From: Chelydra serpentina
Taxonomy: Eukaryota > Chordata > Testudines > Chelydridae
DNA: 64,000 nt
Reading direction: 5' to 3'
NCBI GenBank assembly: GCA_037349315.1
Contig: JBAIAC010000001.1
Coordinates: 1,302,001-1,366,000 of the forward strand
Numbering within the stretch: position 1 is the stretch's first letter; every line of letters begins with the position of its first letter. Made by a program: the position numbers and the translations under genes. Below the pieces are notes generated by a model. The model was not told where the DNA came from. It worked only from the letters and a program-made list of their open reading frames with translations, and did not search any database. Of the stretch, positions 1 through 12,303 are shown one piece after another.

Positions 1-1942
1 ACACAAAAAAGCAGCTTACAAGAAGTGGAAGATCGCACAAATGACCAGGGAGGAGTATAAAAATATTGTTCAGGCATGCAGGAGTGAAATTAGGAAGGCC
101 AAATCACACTTGGAGTTGCAGCTAGCCGGAGATGTTAGGAGTAACAAGAAGGGTTTCTTCAGGTATGTGAGCAACAAGAAGAAAGTCAAGGAAAGTGTGG
201 GCCCCTTGCTGAATGAGGGAGGGAACCTAGTGACAGAGGATGTGGAGAAAGCTAGTGTACTCAATGCTTTCTTTGCCTCTGTCTTCACAGACAAGGTCAG
301 CTCCCAGGCAGCTGCACTCCGCAGCACGGTATGGGGAGGAGGTGACCAACCCTCTGTGGAGAAAGAAGTAGTTCGGGACTATTTAGAAAAGCTGGACAAA
401 CACAAGTCCATGGGGCCGGATGCACTGCATCCGAGGGTGCTAAAGGAGTTGGCCGATGTGATTGCAGAGCCATTGGCCATTATCTTTGACAAATCATGGC
501 AATCGGGGGAGGTCCCGGATGACTGGAAAAAAGCGAATGTAGTGCCCATCTTTAAAAAAGGGACGAAGGAAGATCTGGGGAACTACAGGCCAGTCAGTCT
601 CACCTCAGTCCCTGGAAAAATCATGGAACAGGTCCTCAAGGAATCAATTCTGAACCACTTAAAGGAGGGGAAAGTGATCAGGAACAGTCAGCATGGATTC
701 ACCAAGGGCAAGTCATGCCTGACTAACCTAATTGCCTTCTATGATGAGATAACTGGCTCTGTGGATGAGGGGAAAGCAGTGGATGTGCTATTTCTTGACT
801 TTAGCAAAGCTTTTGATACAGTCTCCCACAGTGTTCTTGCCAGCAAGTTAAAGAAGTATGGGCTGGATGAATGGACGGTAAGGTGGATAGAAAACTGGCT
901 GGATGGTCGTGCTCAACGGGTAGTGATCAATGGCTCCATGTCTAGTTGGCAGCCGGTATCAAGTGGAGTGCCCCAAGGGTCGGTGCTGGGGCCGGTTTTG
1001 TTCAATATCTTCATCAATGACCTGGAGGATGGTGTGGACTGCACCCTTAGCAAGTTTGCAGATGACACTAAACTGGGAGGAGTGGTTGATACGCTGGAGG
1101 GTAGGGATAGGATACAGAGGGACCTAGACAAATTAGAGGATTGGGCCAAATTAAATCTGATGAGGTTCAACAAGGACAAGTGCAGAGTCCTGCACTTAGG
1201 ACGGAAGAATCCCATGCACTGCTACAGACTAGGGACCGAATGGCTGGGCAGCAGTTCTGCAGAAAAGGACCTACAGGTTACAGTGGATGAAAAGCTGAAT
1301 ATGAATCAACAGTGTGCCCTTGTTGCCAAGAAGGCTAAAGGCATTTTGGGCTGTATAAGTAGGGGCATTTCCAGCAGATCGAGGGATGTGATTATTCCCC
1401 TCTATTTGGCACTGGTGAGGCCTCATTTGGAGTACTGTGTCCAGTTTTGGGCCCCACACTACAAGAAGGATGTGGATAAATTGGAAAGAGTCCAACGGAG
1501 GGCAACAAAAATGATTAGGGGGCTGGAGCACATTACTTATGAGGAGAGGCTGAGGGAACTGGGATTGTTTAGCTTGCAGAAGAGAAGAGTGAGGGGGGAT
1601 TTGATAGCTGCTTTCAACTACCTAAAAGGGGGTTCCAAAGAGGATGGATCTAGACTGTTCTCAGTGGTAGAAGATGACAGAACAAGGAGTAATGGTCTCA
1701 AGTTGCAGAGAGGGAGGTTTAGGTTGGATATTAGGAAAAACCTTTTCACTAGTAGGGTGGTGAAGCACTGGAATGGGTTACCTAGGGAGGTGGTGGAATC
1801 TCCTTCCTTAGAGGTTTTTAAGGTCAGGCTTGACAAAGCCCTGGCTGGGATGATGTAGTTGGGGTTGGTCCTGCTTTGAGCAGGGGGTTGGACTAGATGA
1901 CCTCCTGAGGTCCCTTCCAACCCTGAGATTCTATGATTCTAT
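1..1942 (+). mobile_element. CR1 LINE, 3' part, cut by window edge
   Basis: The window opens inside a young CR1 non-LTR retrotransposon. The first bases match a second copy from about 26104 onward almost exactly, so the element extends left of the window. After the reverse transcriptase ORF comes the usual short CR1 3' end: a conserved region ('gagcagggggttggact') and a tail of ATTCTATG-type octamers ending near 1942. CR1 inserts by target-primed reverse transcription and leaves 5'-truncated copies. Confidence 0.95.
41..1858 (+). CDS. CR1 ORF2, reverse transcriptase region, uninterrupted
   Basis: This is the C-terminal part of CR1 ORF2p, which copies the element's RNA into DNA at the nicked target. 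The frame is open for 605 codons and is also open upstream to the window edge, so the Met at 41 is internal and not a true start. Visible RT motifs are 'NYRPVSLTS', '[12 protein letters not shown]', '[11 protein letters not shown]' and the catalytic 'FADDTKLGG' (F-ADD variant of YADD) near residue 340. The thumb and C-terminal region contain '[11 protein letters not shown]' and '[10 protein letters not shown]'. No stop or frameshift is present, unlike the copy at 25-28 kb, which suggests a recent insertion. The endonuclease half should lie left of the window. Confidence 0.93.
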   Translation: MTREEYKNIVQACRSEIRKAKSHLELQLAGDVRSNKKGFFRYVSNKKKVKESVGPLLNEGGNLVTEDVEKASVLNAFFASVFTDKVSSQAAALRSTVWGGGDQPSVEKEVVRDYLEKLDKHKSMGPDALHPRVLKELADVIAEPLAIIFDKSWQSGEVPDDWKKANVVPIFKKGTKEDLGNYRPVSLTSVPGKIMEQVLKESILNHLKEGKVIRNSQHGFTKGKSCLTNLIAFYDEITGSVDEGKAVDVLFLDFSKAFDTVSHSVLASKLKKYGLDEWTVRWIENWLDGRAQRVVINGSMSSWQPVSSGVPQGSVLGPVLFNIFINDLEDGVDCTLSKFADDTKLGGVVDTLEGRDRIQRDLDKLEDWAKLNLMRFNKDKCRVLHLGRKNPMHCYRLGTEWLGSSSAEKDLQVTVDEKLNMNQQCALVAKKAKGILGCISRGISSRSRDVIIPLYLALVRPHLEYCVQFWAPHYKKDVDKLERVQRRATKMIRGLEHITYEERLRELGLFSLQKRRVRGDLIAAFNYLKGGSKEDGSRLFSVVEDDRTRSNGLKLQRGRFRLDIRKNLFTSRVVKHWNGLPREVVESPSLEVFKVRLDKALAGMM

Positions 1943-2282
1943 CAGAAAGATATAGGTCCTAAAACTGGACAAAATCATGTTCATGAACATATATTTTCTG
2001 TCAAGCGATATTAAAACTGATTAGATGAAATATGGTTTTCCTTAAATTACAATGATGGTACAAAAACTATATAAAAATAAAATATTGAAAAAGCAAATTC
2101 TGAAATCACAGAGGTATTTTAAAATGACGAGGCACTACATTTGTTTAGCTTTAAAAAAACAACAGATTTTTTATAAATATACCAGCTGGGCTTTTTTCCT
2201 CTCATGATAATTACTATTGCCCCAGCTTTCCTTATAGAAGTATATTCCTTTTTTTATGTTGTCAGTAACATTGTGTCATTCA
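1943..2282. other. AT-rich spacer, nothing recognised
   Basis: About 340 bp of AT-rich sequence between two CR1 pieces. I see no coding potential and no repeat family I can name. Confidence 0.5.
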
Positions 2283-2547
2283 TGGAATCACAGAAGATTA
2301 GGGTTGGAAGAGACCTCAGGAGGTCATCTAGTCCAACCCCTTGCTCAAAGCAGGACCAACACCAACTAAATCATCCCAGCCAGCGCTTTCTCAAGCCGGC
2401 ACTTAAAAACCTCTAAGGATGGAGATTCCACCACCTTCCTAGGTAACCCATTCCAGTGCTTCACCACCCTCCTAATGAAACAATGTTCCCTAATATCCAA
2501 CCTAGACCTCCCCCACTGCAAGTTGAGACCATTACTCCTTGTTTGGG
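2283..2547 (-). mobile_element. CR1 3'-end fragment
   Basis: Reverse-complement CR1 3' end with 'gattagggttggaagagacc' at the tail side and 'ggaggtcatctagtccaac'. It covers only the last ~260 bp (end of ORF2 plus 3' UTR). It carries several substitutions and a short deletion relative to the copy at 1-1942, so it is an older truncated insertion. Confidence 0.9.
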
Positions 2548-2702
2548 AGAAAAAAACATTTGGACTATGTAGAGGGCGGAGAGGTTGGGGAGGGAGGGAA
2601 TCCTCACTTAAGTGTTTTGAGAATTTGCTCTAATGAAGTAGAACTGCCAACTGTAGGTAAGAGGGACACTAGTGAGGTAATGCTTATCAGAGCTGTTCAC
2701 AA

Positions 2703-3655
2703 TAGAATCATAGAAGATTAGGGTTGGAAGAGACCTCAGGAGGTCATCTAGTACAACCCCCTGATCAAAGCAGGACCAATCCCAACTAAATCATCCCAGC
2801 CAGAGCTTTGTCAAGCCGGGCCTTAAAAATTTCTAAGGACAGAGATTCCACCACCTCCCTAGGTAACCCCTTCCAGTGCGTCACCACCCTCCTAGTGAAA
2901 TAGTGTTCCCTAATATCCAACCTAGACCTCCCCCACTGCAACTTGAGACCATTGCTCCTTGTTTTGTCATCTGCCACCACTGAGAACAGCCTAGATCCAT
3001 CCTCTTTGGAACCCCCCTTCAGGTAGTTGCAGGCTACTATCAAATCCCCCCCTCACTCTTCTCTTCTGCAGACTAAATAACCCCAGTTCCCTCAGCCTCT
3101 CCTCGTAAGTCATGTGCTCCAGCCCCCTAATCATTTTTGTTGCCCTCCGTTGGACTCTCTCCAATTTGTCCACATCCTTTCTGTAGTGGGGTCCCAAAAC
3201 TGGACACAGTACTCCAGATGTGGCCTTACCAGTGCCAAATAGAAGGGAATAATCACTTCCCTCCATCTGCTGGCAATGCTCCTACTAATGCAGCTCAATA
3301 TGCCGTTAGCCTTCTTGGCAACAAGGGCACACTGCTGACTCATAGCCAGCTTCTCATCCACTGTAATCCCCAGGTCCTTTTCTGCAGAACTGCTGCTTAG
3401 CCAGTCGGTTCCCAGCCTGTAGCGGTGCATGGGATTCTTCCATCCTAAGTGCAGGACTCTGCACTTGTCCATGTTGATCCTCATCAGATTTCTTTTGGCC
3501 CAATCCTCCAATTTGTCTAGGTCACTCTGGACCCTATCCCTACTCTCCAGTGCATCTACCTCTCCTCCCAGCTTAGTGTCATCTGCGAACTTGCTGAGGG
3601 TCCAATCCATCCCATCATGCAGATCATTAATGAAGATGTTGAACAAAACCATTGA
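2703..3655 (-). mobile_element. CR1 fragment, 5'-truncated, with RT remnants
   Basis: A second minus-strand CR1 begins with its own 3' tail at 2703, so it is independent of the fragment at 2283-2547. It encodes a decayed C-terminal RT with '[11 protein letters not shown]', '[13 protein letters not shown]' and '[14 protein letters not shown]', spread over at least two frames by small indels. The 5' truncation lies close to the '[10 protein letters not shown]' motif at about 3650. Confidence 0.9.
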
Positions 3656-4749
3656 ACATGTTGAACATTGTAACTCTTAAGCCTGTAACAACATTAATGT
3701 TTATTGTTGACATTTCAAACATTATCTTTTTAAAATTCTAAATGAGGTCATACAAAAAAGGTTGCAACTTTGCGAACATTTATCCAAACTATTCAGCAAA
3801 TAATTTCACACATTAATTTCATACCTCAAAGTGATTTAGTATGTTTTAAATAGGGGTCCATTGAAGCTGGAAAACCATTGAAATTGGAAAATTCTGTCAT
3901 ATGGTAATTTTTGAAATGGTTGTAACTAACCTCACATTGGGATTATATCCCCCTTCAAAATGCCTTAGAAAATATAAGCAAAGTCACAAGCTACAACAAG
4001 CCATTGAAATTGACCCTCAATATCAAAACGCAGAGGCATGAACACTGGCCTGGCTAGAGAAGCGATGCAAGGGCAATAAGGCAGCGACTTAAAAATATGT
4101 GCTGGTTAATAACATCATGGGTAGCAGTGCAGGATGGGAAACAGGCTCTTCAAGAGCCAGTACGTTCCTTCCCCTGCACAGTTGGGCAGGAGGGGACAAT
4201 AAGGGGAGCTTTTACTCTCCAACATGCCCAATGGTGCAGCTACAGTGGCACGTCAGGGAGCATACGCTGCACCAGGTGTCAACCTGGCATAGCTTACTTC
4301 CTCCCTGGAGCAGCAGGGAGACCCAGAGGAAGATTGTGACTAATTTAACAAAGATATATGGCTTAATGAAACCAATTTTAATTTCATTCAGCTACACAAT
4401 CCTTGACAAATGAGAGCACTTTTAATATAAAAAATGGAGAGGGGGGAAGCTCTTATCTTCTGCACTGTTCTTGGGGTAACTTAGAAGACATTTCTTTTTA
4501 TTGGCTGCATTCAGTGAAATTCTAATGACACTGCTCCAAGCTACTTTATCTGTGAAAAGATTCAGTACGTTACAATGAGGGTGATTTTCCTCGAGTATAT
4601 GACTTTTTCCGCCCGAGTTTAAAATTAGTATACTTAGCGATGAAGTAAGTTTACAGATAGTGTAGAATTTTCCTTTTGGAAGTACCAAGCACATCTGCTT
4701 TCCTTAGCAGTATTTCAGGAGTATGTTAAACAGCAGCTACTAAAGTTAG
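3656..4749. other. Unassigned intergenic or intronic DNA
   Basis: Mostly AT-rich, with a slightly more GC-rich patch at 4090-4340 that holds two overlapping short ORFs with no recognisable product. I can assign no feature. Confidence 0.4.
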
Positions 4750-6537
4750 ACCTATTTAAATGAGCAGATCTGGATAACTTGCACCCAAGAGTTTTCAAAG
4801 AGCTGGCTGATCAGCTCGCTGAACTGTTAGTGTTGATTTTCAATAAGTCTTGAAACACCAGGGAAGTTCCAGAATATAATATGTTGTGCCAATATGTAAA
4901 AAGGGCAAATGGAAACACCCATTTGTTATAGTTATAAGCCTGTTATAGGTGGTTATAGGCCTGTAAGTCTGACATCGAACCTGGGCAAGATGATGGAGCA
5001 GTTGATATGGGACTCAATTAATAAATAATTGAAGGAGGGTAATTAATTAATGCCAATCAATTTGTGTTTCTGGAAAATAGATCCTGTCAAAATAACCTGA
5101 TTTTTTTAATGAGGTCACAAGTTTGATAAAAGGTAATAGTGCTGATGTAATATAGAATCATAGAATATTAGGGTTGGAAGAGACCTCAGGAGGTCATCTA
5201 GTCCAATCCCCTGCTCAAAGCAGGACCAACACACACTAAATCATCCCAGACAAGGCTTTGTCAAGCTGGGCCTTGAAAACCTCTAAGGATGGAGATTCCA
5301 CCACCTCCCTAGGTAACCCATTCCAGTGCTTCACCACCCTCCTAGTGTAATAGTGTTTCCTAATATCCAACCTAGACCTCCCCCACTGCAACTTGAGACC
5401 ATATACTTTGACTTCTGTAAGGCATTTGATTTGGTACTGCATGACATTTTGATTTAAAAAAAATAGAAAGATATAAAATTAACATGACATACATAAAATG
5501 GATTAAAAGCTGCCTAGATGATAAATCTCAAAATGTACTGGCAAACAGACAATCATCATTGAAAAGGTGTGTATCTAGTGGGTTCCCGCAGGGATCGGTT
5601 CTTGGCCCTATACTATTTAATATTTTTATTAATGATTTGGAAGAAAACATAAAATTTTGCATAAAGTTTGGAGATGTCACACAAATTGGGCAAGTAGTAA
5701 ATAATGAAGAAGACAAGTCACTGATACAGAGCAATCTGGATCACTAGGTAAGATGGGCAAAAGCAAACAATATGTGTTTTAATATGGTTAAATGTAAATG
5801 TATACATCTAGGAACAAAGAATGCAGGCTATACTTACATAATGGGGGACTCTATCCTGGGAACCAGTGACTCTGAAAAAGATTTGGGGGTCCCAATGGAT
5901 AATCATCTGAACACAAGCTCCCAGTGTGATGCTCTGGCCAAAAGGGCTAATGTGATGCTTGGATGCATAAAAGGGGAATCTCAAGAAAAAGTAGAGAGGT
6001 TATTTTACCTTTGTACTTGGCACTGGTGCAACCGTTGCTGGAATTCTGAGTCGAGTTCTGGTGCTCACAATTCAAGAAGAATGTAGATAAATGAGAGGGG
6101 GTTCAGAGAAGAGCCGTGATAATGATTAAAGGATTAGAAAACATGCCTATAGTGATAGACTCAAGGAACTCAATCTATTTAGCTTAACGAAAAGAAGGTA
6201 CAGGGTGATTTGATTACACTCTGTAAGTACCTACATGGGGAATAAATAATAATGGGCTCTTCGATCTAGCAAAGAAAGGTACAATATGATCCAATGGCTG
6301 GAAGCTGATGCTAGACAAACTCAGACTGAAAGTAAGGCATAAAGTTTTATTTGTGAGAGTAATTAACCATTGGAACAATTGGATTCGCCATCACTGACAA
6401 TTTTTAAACCAAGATTTGATGTTCCTCTAAAATATATGCTCTAAGGATTATTTTGGTGAAGTTCTACACCCTACATTATAGAGGCAGATAGACTAGATGA
6501 TCACAATGGTCCCTTCTGGCCTTGGAATCTATTAATC
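4750..6537 (+). mobile_element. Ancient L3/CR1-like LINE, split by a younger CR1
   Basis: A heavily decayed plus-strand LINE reads through both sides of the CR1 at 5153-5402. The left part keeps 'dnLHPRVFKEL' and 'REVPE'-type RT N-terminal text. The right part keeps '[10 protein letters not shown]'-like text, '[21 protein letters not shown]', a degraded catalytic box ('KFGDVTQIG' where F/YADD is expected) and the 'SEKDLGVPMDNHLN' region. It ends near 6537 with the family's typical 'ggtcccttctggcctt' 3' end. It is far more diverged than the CR1 copies here and has many stops. Confidence 0.8.
5153..5402 (-). mobile_element. CR1 3' fragment nested in the old LINE
   Basis: About 250 bp of CR1 3' end in minus orientation, with 'agggttggaagagacctcag' at its tail. 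It interrupts the older plus-strand LINE at 4750-6537. The host LINE's RT frame resumes immediately after 5402, so the order of insertion is clear. Confidence 0.88.
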
Positions 6538-6540
6538 CTT

Positions 6541-7306
6541 TCCCGGATGTTTCTCTCCTGATCACAATGAAAAATCTCCACATGTAGGAGAGCAGAATGA
6601 CAGATGGCTCTGAGGGGAGAGTTCTGTATAATGTGTTTAACACTGCCAAATAATTGCAGGGAGAGATGAGAGTGTGACGTAAATATCCTGGTGCAGTGTC
6701 AATGTCTCCCTTTCTGACGTCCAAATAGAGCAAATATGTTCTCAGTGATGTAACAAAACTTCATGCAGAATTTCAAAAGGATTTCAAGGAGGCATAATTT
6801 TTTTGGTGGTTGTAGTTTTATAACACCAGAGAAAGTAATGTAGTTCTTATTTTTCTATTTTTTTTTATTACAATTAGCTTTCGATCAATTCCCTCAACAC
6901 TTAGGAACAACAACATTGTTTAGTCCAGGGCCAGGAAATGTTCCAACTTCTGTCTATAACAAGGTTTATTCTATATATAAAAATTTTAAACAACTTTAAA
7001 GTGGATGCTTTTTAAACGCAAGAAGTACCAATTGAGACTGTCGAACAAGGACTTGATCATGCAAAGTACTGAAATCACTCTAGCTCCCATTGAAGTAAAT
7101 GAAGGATCAAGGCCCCATGTTTTCAAAGCAGGATGCCAGGGGTGTATCAATTTTGACATTTGCACGTAAATAGGGATTAAACCTCTTTTTATGTATGAAT
7201 AACACTGTATTCACCTCAAACTTAATAAAACAGTTATAAGCATTTTAATTGGGCCTTTCAGACTTCTTGTGAGTCTGACTTCTGTTTATTTTTTTAATCT
7301 TTCTAA
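6541..7306. other. Unassigned DNA
   Basis: About 770 bp of AT-rich sequence between the old LINE and the hAT element. I see no open frame of interest and no named repeat. Confidence 0.4.
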
Positions 7307-7314
7307 CAAACAAT

Positions 7315-7794
7315 CAGGGGCGGCTCCAGGCGGCAAGGGCGTGTCTGGGGCGGCAAGCTGCGGGGGGGCGGCGCTCTTCCCCGCCGGCACCCCAGCCGGG
7401 GGAGCGGGGCCATGGGCATGCTGCCCTCCCCGCCGGCGCCCCAGCCAGGGCAGCAGGCATGCCGCCCTCCCCGCTGGCGCTCCAGCTGGGGGAGCGGGGC
7501 AGTGAGCATGCCACCCTCCCCACGGCACTCCTCCGGCCAGGGGAGAGCAGGGCATGCCACCCTCCCCACGGCACTCCTCCGGCCGGGGGAGAGCAGGGCA
7601 TGCCACCCTCCCCGCGGCGCTCCTCTGGCCGGGAGAGAGTGGGGCCACGGGCGGGCATGCTGCCCTCCCCGCGGCGCTCCTCTGGCTGGGAGAGGCGCTG
7701 GGGGGGTGGGTTGTTTTTTTGTTTCGGTGGGGCAGCGCTTGGGTTTTGTTTTTGTTTTTTGCTTGGGGCAGCAAAAATGTTAGAGCCGGCCCTG
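7315..7794. mobile_element. Non-autonomous hAT element with internal GC-rich VNTR
   Basis: The ends are inverted repeats, CAGGGGCGGCTCCAG on the left and AGAGCCGGCCCTG on the right. A perfect 8-bp target-site duplication, CAAACAAT, flanks it at 7307-7314 and 7795-7802; 8-bp duplications and CAGGG-type ends are hAT hallmarks. The interior is very GC-rich and consists of about six ~47-bp tandem units built around 'gcatgccaccctcccc', starting near 7412, 7456, 7505, 7552, 7598 and 7655. It encodes no transposase; the overlapping ORFs arise from the tandem repeat. Confidence 0.9.
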
Positions 7795-7802
7795 CAAACA
7801 AT

Positions 7803-8687
7803 TCCTGATTTTTGAGATTTGAAAACATTCATTTCTAGACTGTAGCAAAATCTGTGATATAGGTGATGTTTACAGTGTATTAATAATGTTTATTTTATAA
7901 TGAACATTGTTAAATATAACCATTTCTATTTACACTGATGTCTGTTCTATAATTTTGTCAGATTAATATGTTGTTTGTATTATATATTTTACATTACGCT
8001 GTGTAACTGATTTGCATTACTTTCAAAATGATGGTTTGTACAACATATTTTGCAAGACAAGTTACCTATGAAAAGCTGATAGAGATAGCATTCATCAAAA
8101 GGACTGTCTTATAGTTTGGACAGTTACACAATTCCGCATTTCACTGCCTAAGTTTTAAGCAAGCATCTAGTTTGTCTCCTGAACCTTGAGAAGTCCACCG
8201 GAAGGGAGATGCTCTCCTAGGTCTACAGGAGAATAATCTCTTCTGTGCATTGCCTAAATTGTGTAACATGGGAGCTCTTCTCTTGGCCCTCTCAAACCCC
8301 TTTGCTCACAGACCCCCTGACTCCTGAATAGTTTCCCATCTGTAAAATATAAGCACATAAGTTTTATATGCACACATTTTATACACAAATTTATACACTC
8401 AAAATTTTAGGCTACTAAAACTTAAGTCCACGATTTTTTTTAAATTTGATGCTTAAAATAGGGCTCCTAAATCTGTAATTAGGTATCCAAGAAAGTGGAC
8501 TGATTTTCAAAAAGTGTTAAGCACCCAGCATCTTCCAATTTAGTCTTGGGGATGGGACAGATGGTGTTTGCCTAAGACCTAAAGGAGGGGACTGAGGGTC
8601 TCAAGCGTGGAGCTGGCTATGGAACAGGGAAACTGGGAAGCCACTGAAGCAATTATATCTGCTCTGTTTAATACTTTACACTTAGAA
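7803..8687. other. Unassigned DNA
   Basis: AT-rich, non-coding. No repeat family or exon is recognised. Confidence 0.4.
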
Positions 8688-8863
8688 ATAGAATATCAGG
8701 GTTGGAAGGGACCTTAGGAGGTCATCTAGTCCAACCCCCTGCTCAAAGCAGGACCAATCCCCAATTTTTGCCCCAGATCCCTAAATCGCCCCCTCAAGGA
8801 TTGAGCTCACAACTCTGGGTTTAGCAGGCGAATGCTCAAACCACTGAGCTATCCCTGCCCCCT
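8688..8863 (-). mobile_element. tRNA-derived SINE with CR1-type tail (turtle Cry I-like)
   Basis: On the minus strand the element begins 'ggggcagggatagctcagtg', with a clear pol III A box (TAGCTCAGTGG) followed by a B-box-like 'gagctcaatcc'. It ends in a segment nearly identical to the CR1 3' end ('agcagggggttggactag'). A tRNA-like head joined to a CR1-type tail is the known layout of the turtle pol III/SINE family, which is mobilised in trans by CR1 enzymes. Confidence 0.88.
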
Positions 8864-9029
8864 TCCAGCAGCAAAATCTTTAAGTGGCATTTATGCTTTA
8901 GCTTTTCAGGCTGCCAGGCTCCTACAGTTTCATACTGAAATCTTTGAGTAGCAGATGGAGCTCTTGCACAATTGAGAATCGGACCTATCTCCTCAACCTC
9001 ATGCTATTATCACCACTTGTGAACACTGC

Positions 9030-9420
9030 TCACTGGCAACTGAGAAATCCACAGACAGTGATATCAAACAGCTGGCAACATTCATTATTGCAGCAACTAA
9101 CTTAGTTGTGAAGGAAGACTTGCTTTCTTTGAATAACACAACCGAGCACAAAAATATTTTTGATTCTTTAAAGTCATTTTGATCACTATCGCAGATTCCT
9201 CTGAGGAAATTATCCTCTATTACAACTGAAGGAGCCATGTAATTGATGGGGGAAGATACTGGACACAGTATTCTTGCGACAAATGATGAGTCCCAGATGT
9301 GCAATTTTTTCACGGAATCATCCATCAGCAGACTTTGTGAACAAATACATTGAAATTTGATTAGGTCATAACTACAGCACTTAAAACTGTCCACCGCATT
9401 TAAACAAAAGCACTGAACCA
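9030..9420 (+). pseudogene. Decayed hAT-type transposase fragment
   Basis: Conceptual plus-strand translation gives 'IKQLATFIIAATNLVVKED' then 'IPLRKLSSITTEGAM' with one in-frame stop between. This resembles the core of hAT transposases of the Charlie/GTF2IRD2 type, which have '..FVRGV..VTEELL..' followed by '..LV.I.TDGAPAM'. The rest is degenerate. A 140-codon minus-strand ORF across the same bases is regarded as a shadow. Assignment is by motif resemblance only. Confidence 0.45.
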
Positions 9421-9814
9421 TCAGCAGTTTTGTAGTTTCTTAGAAAACATCAAGAATGAATATACTGATCTTGCTTTGAATATGTCTGTTGGCACAATAA
9501 AGGACACATTTAGGTCTCCCAAAGCATATGAAACATTATATGGTCAAAATATACATATTATGGGAAGGAACAGGAAAACCTAGGAAGCAGTAATGTCAAC
9601 AAAGACCAAGTGAATGATAGTGGACAAAAATTAGAAAGGGATATGCAATGCCATATGACTTTCCTAAATAAAATAAAATAAGCCAATGTGATTTGGATAC
9701 ATATACAAAGGCATCATGTCATAATGCATCTAGAACAGTTCAGGCAGTTCTATATACCACATTACCAGACAGACATTCACCAATCAAAATATCAGAAAAA
9801 CACAATAATAAAAT

Positions 9815-10200
9815 TAGGAGGCTGGAGGGATTAATTTATGAGAAAGAGTAAAGAAGTTAATATATTTAACTTGACTGAGCAACATATAAGGGACAATATG
9901 ATAACAGTCTACAAATATTTGAAGGGAGAAAAGATCAAAGAGAAAAATGAATTATGTACAGTAACACAAGTGATAATTAGATAGAATGGGATCAAATGAA
10001 GAAAGGGAAAATTTAGGCCTAATATTAGAAAATATTTCCTAACTGTGAGATTAGGCTGAGTCTTAGGGAGACTGTGGAAGCCTTATCTGTTGTTGAGGCT
10101 TAAAACTAGATGGCAAATCAATGGAAATATACTTTGGATAATAGTCTTATAGCAGAGTATGGACTGTGTGATGGAGGTGGATAAAAGCCCTACACTGGAA
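9815..10200 (+). mobile_element. Ancient L3/CR1-like LINE 3' fragment
   Basis: The text runs parallel to the CR1/L3 C-terminal region at nucleotide level: 'ttatgagaaagagtaaagaa', 'ataacagtctacaaatattt', 'attagaaaatatttcctaac'. These correspond to the YEER..., ...FNYLKGG... and DIRKN(F/L)FT blocks of young copies. It is much diverged and has stops, so it is probably an early amniote insertion. Confidence 0.6.
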
Positions 10201-12303
10201 CAGGGTAATGAGCTAAAGCCAGCCTACCTTCCCTCTGAAAACAGAAAAATGAATAATACAGTTGAGTTTTCTAATATACTAATAATGACAAAAGCACAAC
10301 TTATTTTTCTTCTGACTTTACTGCCCTAGAAAGACAACCCTCTTCTTCAGGACTGATGTAGCTGAAAGAGAATGCTGAAGAAATAGTGTCTTTCAACAGC
10401 TTCAAAAATGTCCTTTTAACCTGTTTCATTGTAAATTAAATACATTGTATAACCTAGTTTATTTTTACAGACATAAATAATAAAAATACATATTTTTACA
10501 GACATAAATATTTTATAACAATGTTATTAATAATAAAGAAAATGTTACACGTTTTTAAAAAGCAGTGACAGCCAAAGTGCCAACATCCAAATAAATCACT
10601 GAAACTTTAATATAAACAGAATTTGGTCCAGTCTGTTTTTGAGTTTAAAGGTCATGTTTTCAAAAAAACAGAAACTACATAACCAAAAACAATGCTCAAT
10701 AGATAGATCCAAGCAAAGAAATAAATTTGTAATTTTGAACACTATCACTTCTTTTGTCTAGTATTGATATTACCTCATTTGACATGTATTTTACTGAAAC
10801 ATAGTATAATAATGTCTACAATAGATCAAATTATCTTTTAAACCACTAGGAGAAAAAAATAAATAAAAATGGAAAAGGGTTACCAGCAAGTAGCAATCAA
10901 TGCAATGTAAAATCTCTTCCAACCACTCTCATGCTAAAGTGTTGAAAACATAAAGCAAGTCTTTGAAGAAAATATATTCAAAGGAAAAGACCATTATTTC
11001 TTCCAACTGCTGTACAGTCAAAAAGAATAAATTACATAATATAATTGAGCTAGAGAGCTTGTCCCTGCACTTTCTATTAGAGAAAAACAATAGTCAAATT
11101 CTGCATAAGGTAATATGCTCATAACTGAATTGCTCTATTTAAATTTCCATTTACAAGATAATGGAAACCATTCTAAATGTACTGTGCCATTTAGCACATT
11201 TTCAGAGCTGTAATTTCCCCTGGGACACTGTGAATCTGTGAATCTGAAAGGAGTCCTCCTCATGGGAGTATGACAATGTACCAAAAACTCTGATTCCTAT
11301 CCCTTAACCTCAGACTGTTTTCTTCAGGAAAACGTGCTACATTTGAGATCCCCATTTTAATCATGATTTCATTGTAAAACACCCTCTGAGATGTTGTATT
11401 GAAAGTCAGAGGTTTCTCAAAGACTTTGTCAGATGTTTTCTGAAATGGTGGGAAACACAAATAAATAATAAATAAATAATAATAATAAAATAATAAATAA
11501 ATAATAATAACAAACTTTATGCAGAATCATTTGCCTCCCAGGCAGTGTTTTCTAATGTCAAATGTTACACTCAGCACTCATTATAGTCTCACTTAATATT
11601 TGCATACTAAAATTAAAAGGATTTCTCAAGATGGCTTATACATTTTTCCCTTGAGAATGGAAATTTTACCCTTTACATTTTTGTCATTTAGACCAAGGAA
11701 TAAATTTTCATTAGGACCAAAGATGAAAAACTATTTTAAAACAGGTTTCGGGGGCGAGGAGGGGGGGTTCTTCATCAAAAGTAAGATATCATGGTACATT
11801 TCCCCTATTGGTGAGATTTTTTATGTCTAATATGAGCACATTGCATGAATAAAATAATTCTGATCATAACATGTTCTCTTATAAAAGAATCTGGTAATGG
11901 ATTCAATTTGCTGTTCAAAAAGAAAAATGTTTTATTTATGCCAATGTAAGTTGAGTGCCAAGTAAGTGCCAAGTGCATCAAAATCAAACACTAGAAAGGT
12001 GAAACACTTTTTGTCAACAGCTGTACGTATGCAGGTTATTATTCTAATGAAGACTTGCAGTTGCTTTTTGCCTCCTCCTGAACAGCTAAAAGACAAATTA
12101 ACAGAAGATGACTGCCACATTATTTAAACATGCAAATCCTTTAGAACTTTCAATTCTGCTCCTCCTTAAATAAAGTCATTCTCTTTGTTCTTGAAATAAA
12201 TAAATACAATGGAATAAACAAAACTACAAATAAGACTGATCATAAGTCACTTAAAACTCCATGTACTAAGGGCAATCAAATTCTAAATTAAACTAGGTTG
12301 TAG
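10201..12303. other. AT-rich unassigned region
   Basis: About 2.1 kb with no coding signal I can support. It contains the simple repeat at 11461-11512. Several short ORFs are no longer than chance expectation in AT-rich DNA. Confidence 0.45.
11461..11512. repeat. (AAT/AAAT)n simple repeat
   Basis: About 50 bp of alternating aataa and aataaat units. Confidence 0.9.

Noticed and set aside
7286..7828. Overlapping Pro/Gly/Ala-rich ORFs on both strands
   Set aside because: They are reading frames through the GC-rich tandem units of a hAT element with clear ends and target duplication.
8999..9421. 140-codon minus-strand ORF
   Set aside because: The opposite strand reads as a decayed hAT transposase; the minus frame has no recognisable features and is probably a shadow.
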